Source: Pseudomonas cavernae (lineage in GTDB: Bacteria; Pseudomonadota; Gammaproteobacteria; Pseudomonadales; Pseudomonadaceae). Taken from it: a stretch of DNA of 64,000 nt. Below, one piece after another: positions 16,976-27,421 of this stretch (positions are counted from its first letter, which is position 1; each line of letters begins with the position of its first letter). The DNA is taken from the NCBI RefSeq assembly GCF_003595175.1, contig NZ_CP032419.1, forward strand, positions 4,092,001-4,156,000, read 5' to 3'. The position numbers were made by a program, and so were the translations under genes. A model generated the notes under the pieces. The model made no database searches. It was given only the letters and a program-made list of their open reading frames with translations, and had not been told where the DNA came from.

Positions 16976-18577
16976 ATGCGCAAGAATGCCGTCATCCAAG
17001 CGTTGATTGCCGCCGGGCTGCTCGCCAGCGCGCCGCTCGTCAACGCCGCCAGCACCCTGGTGTTCTGCTCCGAAGGCAGCCCCGCCGGCTTCGACCCCGG
17101 CCAGTACACCACCGGCACCGACTTCGACGCCTCCGCCGAAACCGTGTTCAATCGCCTGACCCAGTTCGAGCGCGGCGGCACCGCGGTGATTCCCGGCCTG
17201 GCCGAGAAGTGGGAAGTTTCCACCGACGGCAAGCGCTACACCTTCCACCTGCGCCCGGGCGTGAAGTTCCACACCACCGAGTACTTCAAGCCGACGCGCA
17301 CGTTCAACGCCGACGACGTGCTGTTCACCTTCCAGCGCATGCTCGACAAGAACCACCCGTTCCGTAAGGCCTACCCCACCGAATTCCCCTACTTCACCGA
17401 CATGGGCATGGACGCCAACATCGCCAAGGTCGAGAAAGTCGATGACCTGAGAGTGCAGTTCAGCCTCAACCAGGTGGATGCCGCCTTCATCCAGAACCTG
17501 GCGATGAGCTTCGCCTCGATCCAGTCCGCCGAGTACGCCGAGCAGTTGCTGAAAGCCGGCAAGGCCGCCGACATCAACCAGAAGCCGGTCGGCACCGGCC
17601 CCTTCGTGTTCAAGCGCTACCAGAAGGACGCGCAGATCCGCTTCAGCGCCAACAAGGACTACTGGATCCCCGACGAGGTGAAAGTCGACAACCTGATCTT
17701 CGCCATCAACACCGACGCCTCGGTGCGCATGCAGAAGCTCAAGGCCGGCGAATGCCAGGTCACCCTGTTCCCCCGCCCGGCCGACCTGGAAGCGCTGAAG
17801 AAAGATCCGAAGCTGAACATGCCGTCACAGCCCGGCTTCAACCTCGGCTATATCGCCTACAACGTCACCCACAAGCCGTTCGACCAGCTCGAAGTGCGCC
17901 AGGCGCTGGACATGGCGGTGAACAAGCAAGCCATCATCGGCGCCGTCTACCAGGGCGCCGGCCAGCTGGCGGTGAACGGCATGCCGCCGACCCAGTGGTC
18001 CTACGACGAGACCATCAAGGATCCCGCCTACAACCCGGCCAAGGCCAAGGTGCTGCTGCAGCAGGCCGGCCTGGCCGAAGGCACCGAGATCACCCTGTGG
18101 GCCATGCCGGTGCAGCGCCCGTACAACCCCAACGCCAAGCTGATGGCCGAGATGCTGCAGGCCGACTGGGCCAAGATCGGCATCAAGGCGAAGATCGTCA
18201 GCTACGAATGGGGCGAGTACATCAAGCGCGCCAAGGGCGGCGAGCATGACGCCATGCTGATCGGCTGGAGCGGCGACAACGGCGACCCGGACAACTGGCT
18301 GGGCACCCTCTACGGCTGCGACGCGGTGGCCGGCAACAACTTCTCCAAGTGGTGCGACCCCCTCTACGACAAGCTGATCAAGGAAGCCAAGGCCACCTCC
18401 GAGCAGGCCAAACGCATCGAGCTGTACAAGCAGGCCCAGCACATCCTCAAGGAACGGGTGCCGATCACCCCGATCGCCCACTCCACGGTGTACCAGCCGA
18501 TGCGCAAGAACGTGCAGGACTTCAAGATCAGCCCGTTCGCGCTGAACGCCTTCTACGGCGTCAGTCTCGGCAAATAA
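16976..18577 (+). CDS. dppA: Dipeptide ABC transporter substrate-binding protein (first copy)
   Basis: A 533-residue periplasmic binding protein of the SBP_bac_5 family with a signal peptide ending at PLVNAAS. The mature start STLVFCSEGSPAGFDPGQY and the C-terminal AHSTVYQPMRKNVQDF are typical of DppA, the dipeptide/heme-binding protein of the Dpp system. The ATG at 16976 is preferred to a GTG two codons earlier because GAGG sits seven bases upstream. It is the first gene of the dpp cluster. A paralogue of nearly equal length follows at 18759. Confidence 0.94.
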   Translation: MRKNAVIQALIAAGLLASAPLVNAASTLVFCSEGSPAGFDPGQYTTGTDFDASAETVFNRLTQFERGGTAVIPGLAEKWEVSTDGKRYTFHLRPGVKFHTTEYFKPTRTFNADDVLFTFQRMLDKNHPFRKAYPTEFPYFTDMGMDANIAKVEKVDDLRVQFSLNQVDAAFIQNLAMSFASIQSAEYAEQLLKAGKAADINQKPVGTGPFVFKRYQKDAQIRFSANKDYWIPDEVKVDNLIFAINTDASVRMQKLKAGECQVTLFPRPADLEALKKDPKLNMPSQPGFNLGYIAYNVTHKPFDQLEVRQALDMAVNKQAIIGAVYQGAGQLAVNGMPPTQWSYDETIKDPAYNPAKAKVLLQQAGLAEGTEITLWAMPVQRPYNPNAKLMAEMLQADWAKIGIKAKIVSYEWGEYIKRAKGGEHDAMLIGWSGDNGDPDNWLGTLYGCDAVAGNNFSKWCDPLYDKLIKEAKATSEQAKRIELYKQAQHILKERVPITPIAHSTVYQPMRKNVQDFKISPFALNAFYGVSLGK

Positions 18578-18598
18578 GCCTGGACGGAGACAAGTACC

Positions 18599-18701
18599 GG
18601 GGGTTAGCCGCGCAGCGTCGTAACCCACCATCGATGGCACGAGGGGTTGCCGACCTGACGGCCTGGTTGGTGGGTTACGCCTTCGGCTAACCCACCCTAC
18701 G
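18599..18701. repeat. Paired-hairpin intergenic repeat, GGGTTAG...CTAACCC type
   Basis: The left arm GGGGGTTAGCCGCGCAGCG runs to CGTAACCCACC and the right arm ends GGCTAACCCACCCTACG. It fills the gap between the two dppA genes. Confidence 0.8.
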
Positions 18702-18758
18702 CGTTGCAGGCGACGACCCACCCTTAGCGCCCTGCGCCAACACCCGCAAGGATTGCCC

Positions 18759-20372
18759 ATGCCCCGAAGTTTGCTGTGCCTGGCGCTGTGTCTGCCCCTG
18801 CAGCTGTGGGCCGGGCAGTCCCTGGTGGTGTGCACGGAAGCGGCGCCGGAAGGCTTCGACATCGTCCAGTACACCGCCGCCACCACTGCCGATGCCGCCG
18901 CGGAGACGCTGTTCGACCGCCTGGTGCAGTTCGCCCCCGGCACCACGCGGATCGTGCCGGCGCTGGCGCAAAGCTGGGAAATCTCCGCCGATGGTTTGAG
19001 CTACACCTTCCGCCTGCGCGCTGGCGTGCAGTTCCATCACACGCCCTGGTTCACCCCGAGTCGGCCGTTCGACGCCGACGACGTGCTGTGGAGTTTCCAG
19101 CGCCAACTCGACCCGCAGCACCCCTGGCACACGCTGTCGCCGCGCGGTTTTCCCTATGTCGAGTCGATGGCCCTCGGGCAGCTGATCGCGCGCATCGACA
19201 AGCTCGACGCCCAGCACGTGCGCTTCGTCCTCAAGCACCCCGAGGCGCCATTCCTCGCCGACCTGGCGATGGGCTTCGCCTCGATCTACTCGGCCGAATA
19301 CGCCGCACAGCTGCTGCAGGCCGGCACGCCCGAACGGCTCAACAGCCAGCCGGTCGGCACCGGTCCGTTCGTCTTCGAGCGCTACGCCAAGGACGCGCAG
19401 ATCCGCTATCGCGCCAACCCGGACTACTGGGCCGGCAAGCCGCCGCTCGACAAGCTGCTGTTCGCCATCACCCCCGATCCCAACGTGCGCGTGCAGCAGG
19501 TCAAGGCCGGCGCCTGCCAGGTGGCGCTGTACCCCAAGCCCACCGATGTGCCGGCGCTGCGCCAGGAGCCCAAGCTGCGCCTGGGCGAGCAGGAGGCGCT
19601 GATGATCGCCTACGTCGCCCTCAACACCCGTCATCCGCCGCTGGATGACGTGCGCGTGCGCCAGGCCATCAACCTCGCCTTCGACAAGCAGGCCTATATC
19701 CGCGCCCAGTACGGCGAGGGCGCCGCCAGCCCGGCGGTGAACCCCTACCCGCCGAGCCTGCTCGGCTACAACGGCGCGATCGCGCCCTGGCCGCACGACC
19801 CCGCACGCGCCAAGCGCCTGCTGGCCGAAGCCGGGCACGCGAGCGGCTTGAAGCTGTCGATCTGGACCCGCCCCGGCGGCGGGCCGACCAACCCCAACCC
19901 CGGCATCGGCGCGCAGATGCTGCAGGCCGACCTCGCCGCCATCGGCATCCAGGCCCAGATCCGCGTCTACGAGTGGGGCGAGCTGATCAAGCGCGCCAAG
20001 CACGGCGAGCACGATCTGGTGTTCATGGGCTGGGTCGGCGACAACGGCGATCCGGACAACTTCCTCACCCCCAACCTGTCCTGCGCCGCGGCCAAGAGCG
20101 GAGAGAATCAGGCCGGCTGGTGCAACCCGCAATTCGACGCGCTGATCCGCCAGGCCCGGCAAAGCCGCGAACAGGGCGAACGCGCCGCGCTGTATCGTCA
20201 GGCCCTGGAAATCTTCCACGAGCAGGCACCGTGGATTCCCCTCGCCCATCCGAAGCTGTTCATCCTGTTCAGCCCGGAGGTCGAGGGCTTGCGCATGAGC
20301 CCGCTCGGCTCGAACAATTTCGCCAGAGTTAGGCGACAATCGCCGCCGCCCGCGGTCGACCATAACCCCTAG
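18759..20372 (+). CDS. dppA: Dipeptide ABC transporter substrate-binding protein (second copy)
   Basis: A 537-residue SBP_bac_5 protein. A short signal peptide (MPRSLLCLALCLPLQLWA) precedes GQSLVVCTEAAPEGFDIVQY. It shares the layout and many motifs of the first copy (QPVGTGPFVFERYAKDAQIR, VYEWGELIKRAKHGEHD, GDNGDPDNF). Tandem binding proteins for one permease are common in Pseudomonas and widen the range of peptides taken up. AAGGA lies seven bases upstream of the ATG. The TAG stop codon (20370-20372) is the start of the repeat that follows. Confidence 0.93.
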   Translation: MPRSLLCLALCLPLQLWAGQSLVVCTEAAPEGFDIVQYTAATTADAAAETLFDRLVQFAPGTTRIVPALAQSWEISADGLSYTFRLRAGVQFHHTPWFTPSRPFDADDVLWSFQRQLDPQHPWHTLSPRGFPYVESMALGQLIARIDKLDAQHVRFVLKHPEAPFLADLAMGFASIYSAEYAAQLLQAGTPERLNSQPVGTGPFVFERYAKDAQIRYRANPDYWAGKPPLDKLLFAITPDPNVRVQQVKAGACQVALYPKPTDVPALRQEPKLRLGEQEALMIAYVALNTRHPPLDDVRVRQAINLAFDKQAYIRAQYGEGAASPAVNPYPPSLLGYNGAIAPWPHDPARAKRLLAEAGHASGLKLSIWTRPGGGPTNPNPGIGAQMLQADLAAIGIQAQIRVYEWGELIKRAKHGEHDLVFMGWVGDNGDPDNFLTPNLSCAAAKSGENQAGWCNPQFDALIRQARQSREQGERAALYRQALEIFHEQAPWIPLAHPKLFILFSPEVEGLRMSPLGSNNFARVRRQSPPPAVDHNP

Positions 20373-20463
20373 GGTGGATTAGCCGCGCAGCGGCGTAATC
20401 CACCGCCGCGCCAGGAGAGTCGCCAGCCAACCATTGACGGATTAGGCTGCGCTAATCCGCCCC
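20370..20463. repeat. Paired-hairpin repeat, GGATTAG...CTAATCC type
   Basis: TAGGGTGGATTAGCCGCGCAG runs to CGTAATCCACC, then an inverted arm GGATTAGGCTGCGCTAATCCGCCCC. It supplies the stop codon of the upstream dppA gene and separates it from dppB. Confidence 0.75.
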
Positions 20464-20486
20464 ACATGACTGGAGTAGCCGTCACC

Positions 20487-21497
<1,011 letters not shown>

Positions 21498-21538
21498 GGA
21501 GCGTCGCATGCCCATCCAGCCACGCCAAACCGCTCTAT

Positions 21539-21609
21539 GTAGGAGCGAATTCATTCGCGATCAGGCCGCCACCGCGTGGCCTAGCTTCGCGGATAAATCC
21601 GCGCCTACA
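21539..21609. repeat. GTAGGAGC...GCCTACA repeat
   Basis: TGTAGGAGCGAATTCATTCGCG at the left and GCGGATAAATCCGCGCCTACA at the right form two inner hairpins and an outer inverted pair. A related element is at 27186. It lies between dppB and dppC. Confidence 0.75.
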
Positions 21610-21677
21610 AGGGCCCGCAGCGCCGCGCAAACACGGGTTGCACCGGGCTGTTTCAGCTTCGATCGGGAGACCCTGCG

Positions 21678-22577
21678 ATGACTTCTGCGGTGACCGATCA
21701 GGCCCTGCTCTACCCCTCGCCGTTGAAGGAGTTCTGGCAGGCCTTCGCGCATAACAAGGGCGCCGTCGGCGGGCTGGCCTTCATGCTCTTGATCCTGATC
21801 TGCGCGCTGTTCGCGCCGTGGCTCGCCCCGCACGATCCCAGCGAGCAGTTCCGCGACTTCCTCCTCACCCCGCCGGCCTGGCTGGAGGGCGGCCAGGCGC
21901 AGTTCCTGCTCGGCACCGACGAGCTCGGCCGCGACCTGCTCTCCAGGCTGATCCACGGCGCGCGCCTGTCGCTGCTGATCGGCCTGAGCTCGGTAGTGCT
22001 GTCGCTGCTGCCCGGCGTGCTGCTCGGCCTGGTCGCCGGTTTCTTCCCGCGCCTGCTCGGCCCGGCGATCATGCGCCTGATGGACATCATGCTGGCCCTG
22101 CCGGCGCTGCTGCTGGCGGTGGCCATCGTCGCCATCCTCGGCCCCGGGCTGATCAACACGGTGATCGCCATCGCCGTGGTGTCGCTGCCGTCCTACGTGC
22201 GCCTGACCCGCGCCGCGGTGCTGAGCGAACTGACCCGCGACTACGTCACCGCCGCGCAGTTGGCGGGAGCGGGCCCAATGCGCCTGATGTTCGTCAGCGT
22301 GCTGCCCAACTGCATGGCGCCGCTGATCGTGCAGGCCACCCTGAGCTTCTCCTCGGCCATTCTCGATGCCGCCGCGCTGGGCTTCCTCGGCCTCGGTGTG
22401 CAGCCGCCGACGCCCGAGTGGGGCACCATGCTGGCCTCGGCGCGCGACTACATCGAGCGCGCCTGGTGGGTGGTGTCGCTGCCCGGCCTGACCATCCTGC
22501 TCAGCGTGCTGGCGATCAACCTGATGGGCGACGGCCTGCGCGACGCGCTCGACCCGCGCCTGAAGAATGTCCAGTGA
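21678..22577 (+). CDS. dppC: Dipeptide ABC transporter permease DppC
   Basis: A 299-residue permease, the partner of DppB. The N-terminus contains LKEFWQAFAHNKGAVGGLAF, typical of the OppC_N segment, followed by LLGTDELGRDLLSRLIHGAR and the ATPase-contact loop ELTRDYVTAAQLAGAGPMRLMF. The start has GGGAG upstream. A 180-base gap containing a repeat separates it from dppB, which is longer than in a tight operon, but order and direction are those of dppBCDF. Confidence 0.95.
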   Translation: MTSAVTDQALLYPSPLKEFWQAFAHNKGAVGGLAFMLLILICALFAPWLAPHDPSEQFRDFLLTPPAWLEGGQAQFLLGTDELGRDLLSRLIHGARLSLLIGLSSVVLSLLPGVLLGLVAGFFPRLLGPAIMRLMDIMLALPALLLAVAIVAILGPGLINTVIAIAVVSLPSYVRLTRAAVLSELTRDYVTAAQLAGAGPMRLMFVSVLPNCMAPLIVQATLSFSSAILDAAALGFLGLGVQPPTPEWGTMLASARDYIERAWWVVSLPGLTILLSVLAINLMGDGLRDALDPRLKNVQ

Positions 22578-22599
22578 GGTGCCAGGGATGAACAGTCGA

Positions 22600-22659
22600 G
22601 TAGCCCGGATGCAATCCGGGGGAACCAGGCCCCAAAGTCCCGGATTGCATCCGGGCTAC
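22600..22659. repeat. TAGCCCGGATGCAATCCGGG paired repeat
   Basis: GTAGCCCGGATGCAATCCGGG at the left faces CCCGGATTGCATCCGGGCTAC at the right: two hairpins in inverted orientation. Confidence 0.8.
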
Positions 22660-22660
22660 C

Positions 22661-22700
22661 CCCCCTCTCCCGTTTACGGGAGAGGGGCCGGGGGAGAGGG
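22661..22700. repeat. CT-rich hairpin repeat (family F), first of a pair
   Basis: CCCCTCTCCCGTTTACGGGAGAGGGG forms a strong hairpin and is followed by CCGGGGGAGAGGG. The partner at 22727 is in the opposite orientation. Confidence 0.7.
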
Positions 22701-22726
22701 CAAACCGGCGCCTGAGTCGCCAGCCG

Positions 22727-22764
22727 CCCTCTCCCCAGCCCTCTCCCATGAATGGGCGAGGGGG
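22727..22764. repeat. CT-rich hairpin repeat (family F), inverted partner
   Basis: CCCTCTCCCCAGCCCTCTCCC is followed by ATGAATGGGCGAGGGGG. Together with 22661 it forms a larger inverted pair just before dppD. Confidence 0.7.
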
Positions 22765-22790
22765 CAGTCCGTGCATAAGAGAACGCCCTG

Positions 22791-23765
22791 ATGAGCCTCC
22801 TCGATATCCAAAACCTCAGCGTGCGCTTCGGCGACGCCAGCGCCGTGCCGGTGGTCGACGGCCTCGACCTCAGCGTCGACCAGGGCGAGGTGCTGGCCAT
22901 AGTCGGCGAGTCCGGCTCCGGCAAGTCGGTGACCATGCTCGCCCTGCTCGGCCTGATCGACCCGCCCGGCCGGGTGACGGCGGACGCCCTGCGGTTCGAC
23001 GGCACCGACATGCTGCGCCTCAAGGGCAGGCAGCGCCGGCACATAGTCGGCAAGGACCTGGCGATGATCTTCCAGGACCCGATGAGCGCGCTCAACCCCA
23101 GCTATACCGTGGGTTTCCAGATCGAGGAAGTGCTGCGCCAGCACCTCGGCCTCAAGGGCCAGGCCGCCCGCCAGCGCGCCCTGGAACTGCTCGAGCGGGT
23201 GGAGATCCCGGCCGCCGCCAGCCGCCTGCGGGCCTACCCGCACCAGCTCTCCGGCGGCATGAGCCAGCGCGTGGCGATTGCCATGGCGATCGCCGCCGAA
23301 CCCAAGCTGCTGATCGCCGACGAACCGACCACCGCGCTGGACGTGACCATCCAGGCGCAGATCATGGATCTGCTGCTCGACCTGCAGCGCGACCGGGGCA
23401 TGGCCCTGGTGCTGATCACCCACGACCTCGCCGTGGTCGCGGAAACCGCCCAGCGCGTGTGCGTGATGTACGCCGGCCAGGCGGTGGAAATCGGCGAGGT
23501 GCCGCGCCTGTTCGACGCGCCGACCCACCCCTATACCGAGGCGCTGCTCAAGTCGATTCCCGAGCACTGCCTGGGCGACCGCCGGCTGTCGACCCTGCCC
23601 GGCATAGTCCCCGGCCGCTACGACCGCCCGCACGGCTGCCTGCTGGCACCGCGCTGCCCCTATGCGCAGGCCCACTGCCACGCCCAGCGTCCGACTCTGG
23701 ACGCCCACGCCCATGGCGCGGTGCGCTGCTTCTATCCGCTCAACCTCAGCGAGGAGGCCCGATGA
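22791..23765 (+). CDS. dppD: Dipeptide ABC transporter ATP-binding protein DppD
   Basis: A 324-residue ATPase of the Opp/Dpp type. It shows Walker [10 protein letters not shown], the Q-loop [12 protein letters not shown], signature [15 protein letters not shown], Walker [13 protein letters not shown] and a switch histidine in [11 protein letters not shown]. The C-terminal oligopeptide-transport extension has the cysteine pattern [15 protein letters not shown]. It energises uptake with DppF. Its TGA overlaps the ATG of dppF (ATGA). The ribosome binding site is weak, and three repeat elements precede the gene. Confidence 0.95.
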   Translation: MSLLDIQNLSVRFGDASAVPVVDGLDLSVDQGEVLAIVGESGSGKSVTMLALLGLIDPPGRVTADALRFDGTDMLRLKGRQRRHIVGKDLAMIFQDPMSALNPSYTVGFQIEEVLRQHLGLKGQAARQRALELLERVEIPAAASRLRAYPHQLSGGMSQRVAIAMAIAAEPKLLIADEPTTALDVTIQAQIMDLLLDLQRDRGMALVLITHDLAVVAETAQRVCVMYAGQAVEIGEVPRLFDAPTHPYTEALLKSIPEHCLGDRRLSTLPGIVPGRYDRPHGCLLAPRCPYAQAHCHAQRPTLDAHAHGAVRCFYPLNLSEEAR

Positions 23766-24751
23766 CCGGTGTACCGACCCCCGAAGTGGTGCTCACCGCC
23801 CGCGAGCTGACCCGCCACTACGAAATCTCCCGCGGCCTGTTCAAGCCGCACGCCACGGTGCGCGCGCTGAATGGCGTGTCCTTCGAATTGACGGCGGGCA
23901 AGACCCTGGCGGTGGTCGGCGAATCCGGCTGCGGCAAATCCACCCTGGCGCGCGCCCTGACCCTGATCGAGCAACCGACTTCCGGCTCGCTGCAGATCGC
24001 CGGCCAGGAGGTCACCGGCGCCAGCAAGGCCGAGCGCAAGCAGCTGCGCCGCGACGTGCAGATGGTGTTCCAGAACCCCTACGCCTCGCTCAACCCGCGG
24101 CAGAAGATCGGCGACCAGCTGGCCGAGCCGCTGCTGATCAACACCCCGCTGTCGCGCGCCGAGCGCCGCGAGCGGGTGCAGGCGATGATGCAGCAGGTCG
24201 GCCTGCGCCCCGAGCATTACCAGCGCTACCCGCACATGTTCTCCGGCGGCCAGCGCCAGCGCATCGCCCTGGCGCGGGCGATGATGCTCAATCCCAAGGT
24301 GCTGGTGGCCGACGAACCGACCTCGGCGCTGGACGTGTCGATCCAGGCCCAGGTGCTCAACCTGTTTATGGACTTACAAGAGCAGTACGGCACCGCCTAC
24401 GTGTTCATCTCCCACAACCTGGCGGTGGTCCGCCACGTGGCCAACGAGGTGCTGGTGATGTACCTCGGCCGCCCGGTGGAGATCGGCTCCAGCGCGCGCA
24501 TCTATGCCCGCCCGCTGCACCCCTACACCCAGGCGCTGCTGTCGGCGACCCCGACGATCCATCCCGATCAGCTGAAGCCGAAGATCAAGATTGTCGGCGA
24601 ACTGCCCAACCCCCTCGACCCGCCGCCCGGCTGCGCCTTCCACAAGCGCTGCCCCTATGCGACCGAGCGCTGCCGGGTCGAAGTGCCGGAACTGCGCCTG
24701 CTGGATGCGCGGCAGGTGGCCTGCCACCATGCCGAGACGATCAACGCCTGA
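23762..24751 (+). CDS. dppF: Dipeptide ABC transporter ATP-binding protein DppF
   Basis: A 329-residue ATPase, the second of the Dpp pair. Walker A is GESGCGKST, the Q-loop [12 protein letters not shown], the signature [15 protein letters not shown], and Walker [13 protein letters not shown]. The C-terminal extension contains [15 protein letters not shown]. The start overlaps the dppD stop by four bases, so the two are translationally coupled. It is the last dpp gene; the pxp operon converges on it. Confidence 0.95.
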   Translation: MTGVPTPEVVLTARELTRHYEISRGLFKPHATVRALNGVSFELTAGKTLAVVGESGCGKSTLARALTLIEQPTSGSLQIAGQEVTGASKAERKQLRRDVQMVFQNPYASLNPRQKIGDQLAEPLLINTPLSRAERRERVQAMMQQVGLRPEHYQRYPHMFSGGQRQRIALARAMMLNPKVLVADEPTSALDVSIQAQVLNLFMDLQEQYGTAYVFISHNLAVVRHVANEVLVMYLGRPVEIGSSARIYARPLHPYTQALLSATPTIHPDQLKPKIKIVGELPNPLDPPPGCAFHKRCPYATERCRVEVPELRLLDARQVACHHAETINA

Positions 24752-24760
24752 CGGACAACG

Positions 24761-24794
24761 CCCTCTTCCTCCGGGAGAGGGCTGGGGTGAGGGG
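24761..24794. repeat. CT-rich repeat (family F), partial
   Basis: CCCTCTTCCTCCGGGAGAGGG is followed by CTGGGGTGAGGGG, ten bases after the dppF stop, between convergent genes. It may serve as a terminator hairpin. Confidence 0.55.
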
Positions 24795-24810
24795 TGAAAA
24801 GCGGTGCTGC

Positions 24811-25734
24811 CTACGGGCGGCCGAAGAACCGATAGAACTCGCGCAGTTCCGCCTGGGCGTCGGCGATGCTCACCTGGGTGAAGCGCAGCCTCTGCTGTGC
24901 CGGGCATTGCGCCAGGCGGTTGAGATCGAGCGGGTGCAGCCAGCCGAGCACGGGATAACCGCCCATGGTCTGGTGGTCGGCCAGGAGGATGATCGGCTGG
25001 CCGTCCGGCGGCACCTGGATGGCGCCGCGGCTCATGCCCAGGGACCACTGCCGCTGCGGCGCCTGTAGCGGCTCGCCCTGCAGGCGCGCGCCCATGCGAT
25101 CGGACTGTGGGCTGAGCCGCCAACCCTGGCTAAAGAAGGCCCGCAGCTGCTCGGCGGCGAACTCCAGCGCATCGCCACCGGTGATCACCCGCAGCAATGG
25201 CGCCACGCGATAGTCCGGCTGGTAGGGCCAGGGTACGCTGGCCGTGCACTCGAAACTGGCCGCCGCACAGGGCAGCAGATCGCCGGTGGCCAGCTTGGCG
25301 CCCTGCCCTGCCAAACCGCCCAGGCCTTCACGCACCTGGGTGCTGACACTGTCGAGCACCAGGCTGACGCGAAAGCCACCCGCCACCGCCAGGTAGGCAC
25401 GCTGGCCGCTGCGGGCAAAACCCAGCTTGAGGCGCTGGCCGGCGCGCAGCGGAAAGCGCGACCAAGCCGGCAGCGGCACGCCATCGACAGTGGCCGGCAA
25501 CTCGGCTCCGGTCAGTGCCAGCCAGGTATCGACCCGGCTCTGCAACTCCACATCGCCCAGGGCGATCTCCAGCAACGGCGTGCCCCAGGGGTTGTCCAAC
25601 AGGCGATTGGCCCAGGCCGCGGCATGCCAATCCAGCGCTCCGCTCGGCGACACGCCGAGATGCTGCCAGCCGTGCCGGCCGCCGTCTTGCAACAGGCTCA
25701 GCGGCCCCGGCCTGAGCACCAGCAGGCCACTCAC
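24811..25734 (-). CDS. pxpC: 5-oxoprolinase subunit C
   Basis: A 307-residue protein of the PxpC (KipA/YbgK, allophanate hydrolase subunit 2-like) family. The start [20 protein letters not shown] leads into GVSPSGALDWHAAAWANRLL, and the middle holds TGAELPATVDG and the late ILLADHQTMGGYPVLGW segment. PxpABC hydrolyses 5-oxoproline (pyroglutamate) to glutamate with ATP. Its ATG overlaps the pxpB stop by four bases, so it is translationally coupled. Confidence 0.93.
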   Translation of the reverse strand: MSGLLVLRPGPLSLLQDGGRHGWQHLGVSPSGALDWHAAAWANRLLDNPWGTPLLEIALGDVELQSRVDTWLALTGAELPATVDGVPLPAWSRFPLRAGQRLKLGFARSGQRAYLAVAGGFRVSLVLDSVSTQVREGLGGLAGQGAKLATGDLLPCAAASFECTASVPWPYQPDYRVAPLLRVITGGDALEFAAEQLRAFFSQGWRLSPQSDRMGARLQGEPLQAPQRQWSLGMSRGAIQVPPDGQPIILLADHQTMGGYPVLGWLHPLDLNRLAQCPAQQRLRFTQVSIADAQAELREFYRFFGRP

Positions 25735-26408
25735 GACTGGCCGCCTGCGGCGCGGTAAGTGGCCTCGTCGATGGGCAGGAAACGCACTCGATCACCCACG
25801 GCCAGCGGACAGGGCGGCGTCGCGTGCACATCGAACAGCGTCCAGGGGCACAGACCGAGCAGATGCCAGCCACCGGGCGAGGCCTGCGGATAGATCGCCG
25901 TCTGCCGTTCGGCGATGGCCAGGCTGCCGGCCGGCACCCGCGTGCGTGGCGTGGCGTGGCGCGGCAAAACCAGGCGCGGGTGCAGTTCGCCGAGATAGGC
26001 AAAGCCCGGGGCGAAGCCGATGGCGCCGACGCGGTACTCGGTGGCACTGTGCAGCTCGATCACCTGGCCGATGCTCAGACCACAGGCGCTGGCCACTTCG
26101 GCCAGGTCCGCGCCGGCGTACCACACCGGTATCTCGTGCAGCCGCGCCGGTGTGGCGGCCGGCGGTTCGGCCATCCAGCGTTCCAGCAGCGGGGTCAGGC
26201 GCTCGGCCAGTTGCACATGGTCGGTACGCAACAGGTCGTAGTGCAGCAGCAAGGTGGTCCAGCCGGGCACCAGGTCGGTGAGCAGCGGCCCCAGCTCACG
26301 GCGGACATGTTCGGCCAGCGCGGCGATGCGTTGCGGCAGATGCACGTCCGGCGCCTCGGCCAGCACCAGCAACAGGGCCTCGGCCCCGGCCGGCTCCAGG
26401 CGGATCAT
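25731..26408 (-). CDS. pxpB: 5-oxoprolinase subunit B
   Basis: A 225-residue protein of the PxpB (KipI/YbgJ, allophanate hydrolase subunit 1-like) family. Family motifs are [12 protein letters not shown] near residue 50, [14 protein letters not shown] near residue 110, and [16 protein letters not shown] followed by [27 protein letters not shown]. It forms the ATP-dependent 5-oxoprolinase with PxpA and PxpC. Both ends overlap its neighbours by four bases (ATGA), giving a fully coupled operon pxpA-pxpB-pxpC. Confidence 0.94.
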   Translation of the reverse strand: MIRLEPAGAEALLLVLAEAPDVHLPQRIAALAEHVRRELGPLLTDLVPGWTTLLLHYDLLRTDHVQLAERLTPLLERWMAEPPAATPARLHEIPVWYAGADLAEVASACGLSIGQVIELHSATEYRVGAIGFAPGFAYLGELHPRLVLPRHATPRTRVPAGSLAIAERQTAIYPQASPGGWHLLGLCPWTLFDVHATPPCPLAVGDRVRFLPIDEATYRAAGGQS

Positions 26409-27151
26409 GCGGCGTCCAGTTGCGCGCGCAGGCGGCGCAGCACGGCCAGTGACTCGGGGTTGTCGCCATGCACGCAGAGGCTGTCGGCCTGGAGCTGCAA
26501 GGGCTTACCGTCGAGATCGGCGAACGGCTGACCACGGGCGATGCTCAGGGCCTGGCTGAGAGTCCGCTCGGGGTCCTGGTGCACCGCCCCGGCCAGGCGC
26601 CGCGGCGCCAGCTGGCCGTCAGCCAGGTAGGCGCGGTCGGCGAAGGCTTCGAACAACAGCGGCACGCCGACCGCCGCGGCCAGGCGCCGCTCGCGGCTGT
26701 TGTCGGCCAGGGCCAGGACCATCAGCGGCAAGTCCCGGCGGAAACTGGCGCAGGCGCGCAACACCGCGTCGAGCAACTCGTCGTCGCGCACCAGGTCGTT
26801 GTACAGCGCGCCATGCGGCTTGACGTAGGCAAGCTGGGTGCCGGCGGCCTGGCAGAAGGCGTCCAGCGCGCCGAGTTGGTAGAGCACCAGGGCCTCCACT
26901 TCCTCCGCCGAGCAGGCCAGGTGGCGGCGACCGAAGCCGGCCAGGTCGGGGTAGGACGGGTGGGCGCCGATGCTCACCCCGTGCTGCACCGCCAGGGCGA
27001 CGGTGCGCTGGATGGTCAGCGGGTCGCCGGCGTGAAAGCCGCAAGCCAGGTTGGCCTGATCGATCAGCGGCATGGCATGGGCGTCGTCGCCCATGCGCCA
27101 GGCGCCGAAACTTTCGCCCATGTCGCAGTTGAGAAGAATGCGGGTAGTCAT
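26405..27151 (-). CDS. pxpA: 5-oxoprolinase subunit A (LamB/YcsF family)
   Basis: A 248-residue PxpA protein. The start reads [23 protein letters not shown], the family hallmark, followed by [41 protein letters not shown] and [17 protein letters not shown]. It binds 5-oxoproline and forms the hydrolase complex with PxpBC. The ATG at 27151 gives the usual length; a GTG eight codons upstream (27175) is possible, and neither has a good ribosome binding site. It is the first gene of the operon, preceded by three repeat elements. Confidence 0.93.
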   Translation of the reverse strand: MTTRILLNCDMGESFGAWRMGDDAHAMPLIDQANLACGFHAGDPLTIQRTVALAVQHGVSIGAHPSYPDLAGFGRRHLACSAEEVEALVLYQLGALDAFCQAAGTQLAYVKPHGALYNDLVRDDELLDAVLRACASFRRDLPLMVLALADNSRERRLAAAVGVPLLFEAFADRAYLADGQLAPRRLAGAVHQDPERTLSQALSIARGQPFADLDGKPLQLQADSLCVHGDNPESLAVLRRLRAQLDAA

Positions 27152-27185
27152 GGGGAGAATTATGGCGGAATTCACCGCAGCGCGG

Positions 27186-27252
27186 TTGTAGGAGCTGGCT
27201 GGCGATCAGCGACCACACAAGCGCATCGCCAGCGAGCGGGCGGGCTCCTACA
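27186..27252. repeat. GTAGGAGC...GCTCCTACA repeat
   Basis: TGTAGGAGCTGGCTGGCGAT at the left is matched by ATCGCCAGCGAGC and GGCTCCTACA at the right. It is of the same type as the element at 21539. Confidence 0.75.
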
Positions 27253-27256
27253 GTTT

Positions 27257-27327
27257 CGTAGGGTGGATGGCGCTTTGCACATCCACCGGCTTTTGGTGGA
27301 AAACGCTGCGCGGTTTTCCACCCTACG
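27257..27327. repeat. Paired-hairpin repeat with mixed arms
   Basis: The left arm CGTAGGGTGGATGGCGC...CATCCACC differs in stem sequence from the right arm GGTGGAAAACGCTGCGCGG...CCACCCTACG, yet both keep the common outer ends. Confidence 0.75.
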
Positions 27328-27346
27328 GCGTACGGAAACCACAGCC

Positions 27347-27419
27347 CGTAGGATGGGTTGAGCGTAGCGATACCCATCATGGCGTTTCGATGGGTATCGC
27401 AGGCTCAACCCATCCTACG
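27347..27419. repeat. Paired-hairpin repeat, GGGTTGAGCG...GATACCC type
   Basis: CGTAGGATGGGTTGAGCGTAG runs to GATACCCATC, then the inverted arm GATGGGTATCGC...CTCAACCCATCCTACG. It ends two bases before the piuB stop codon. Confidence 0.8.
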
Positions 27420-27421
27420 AC

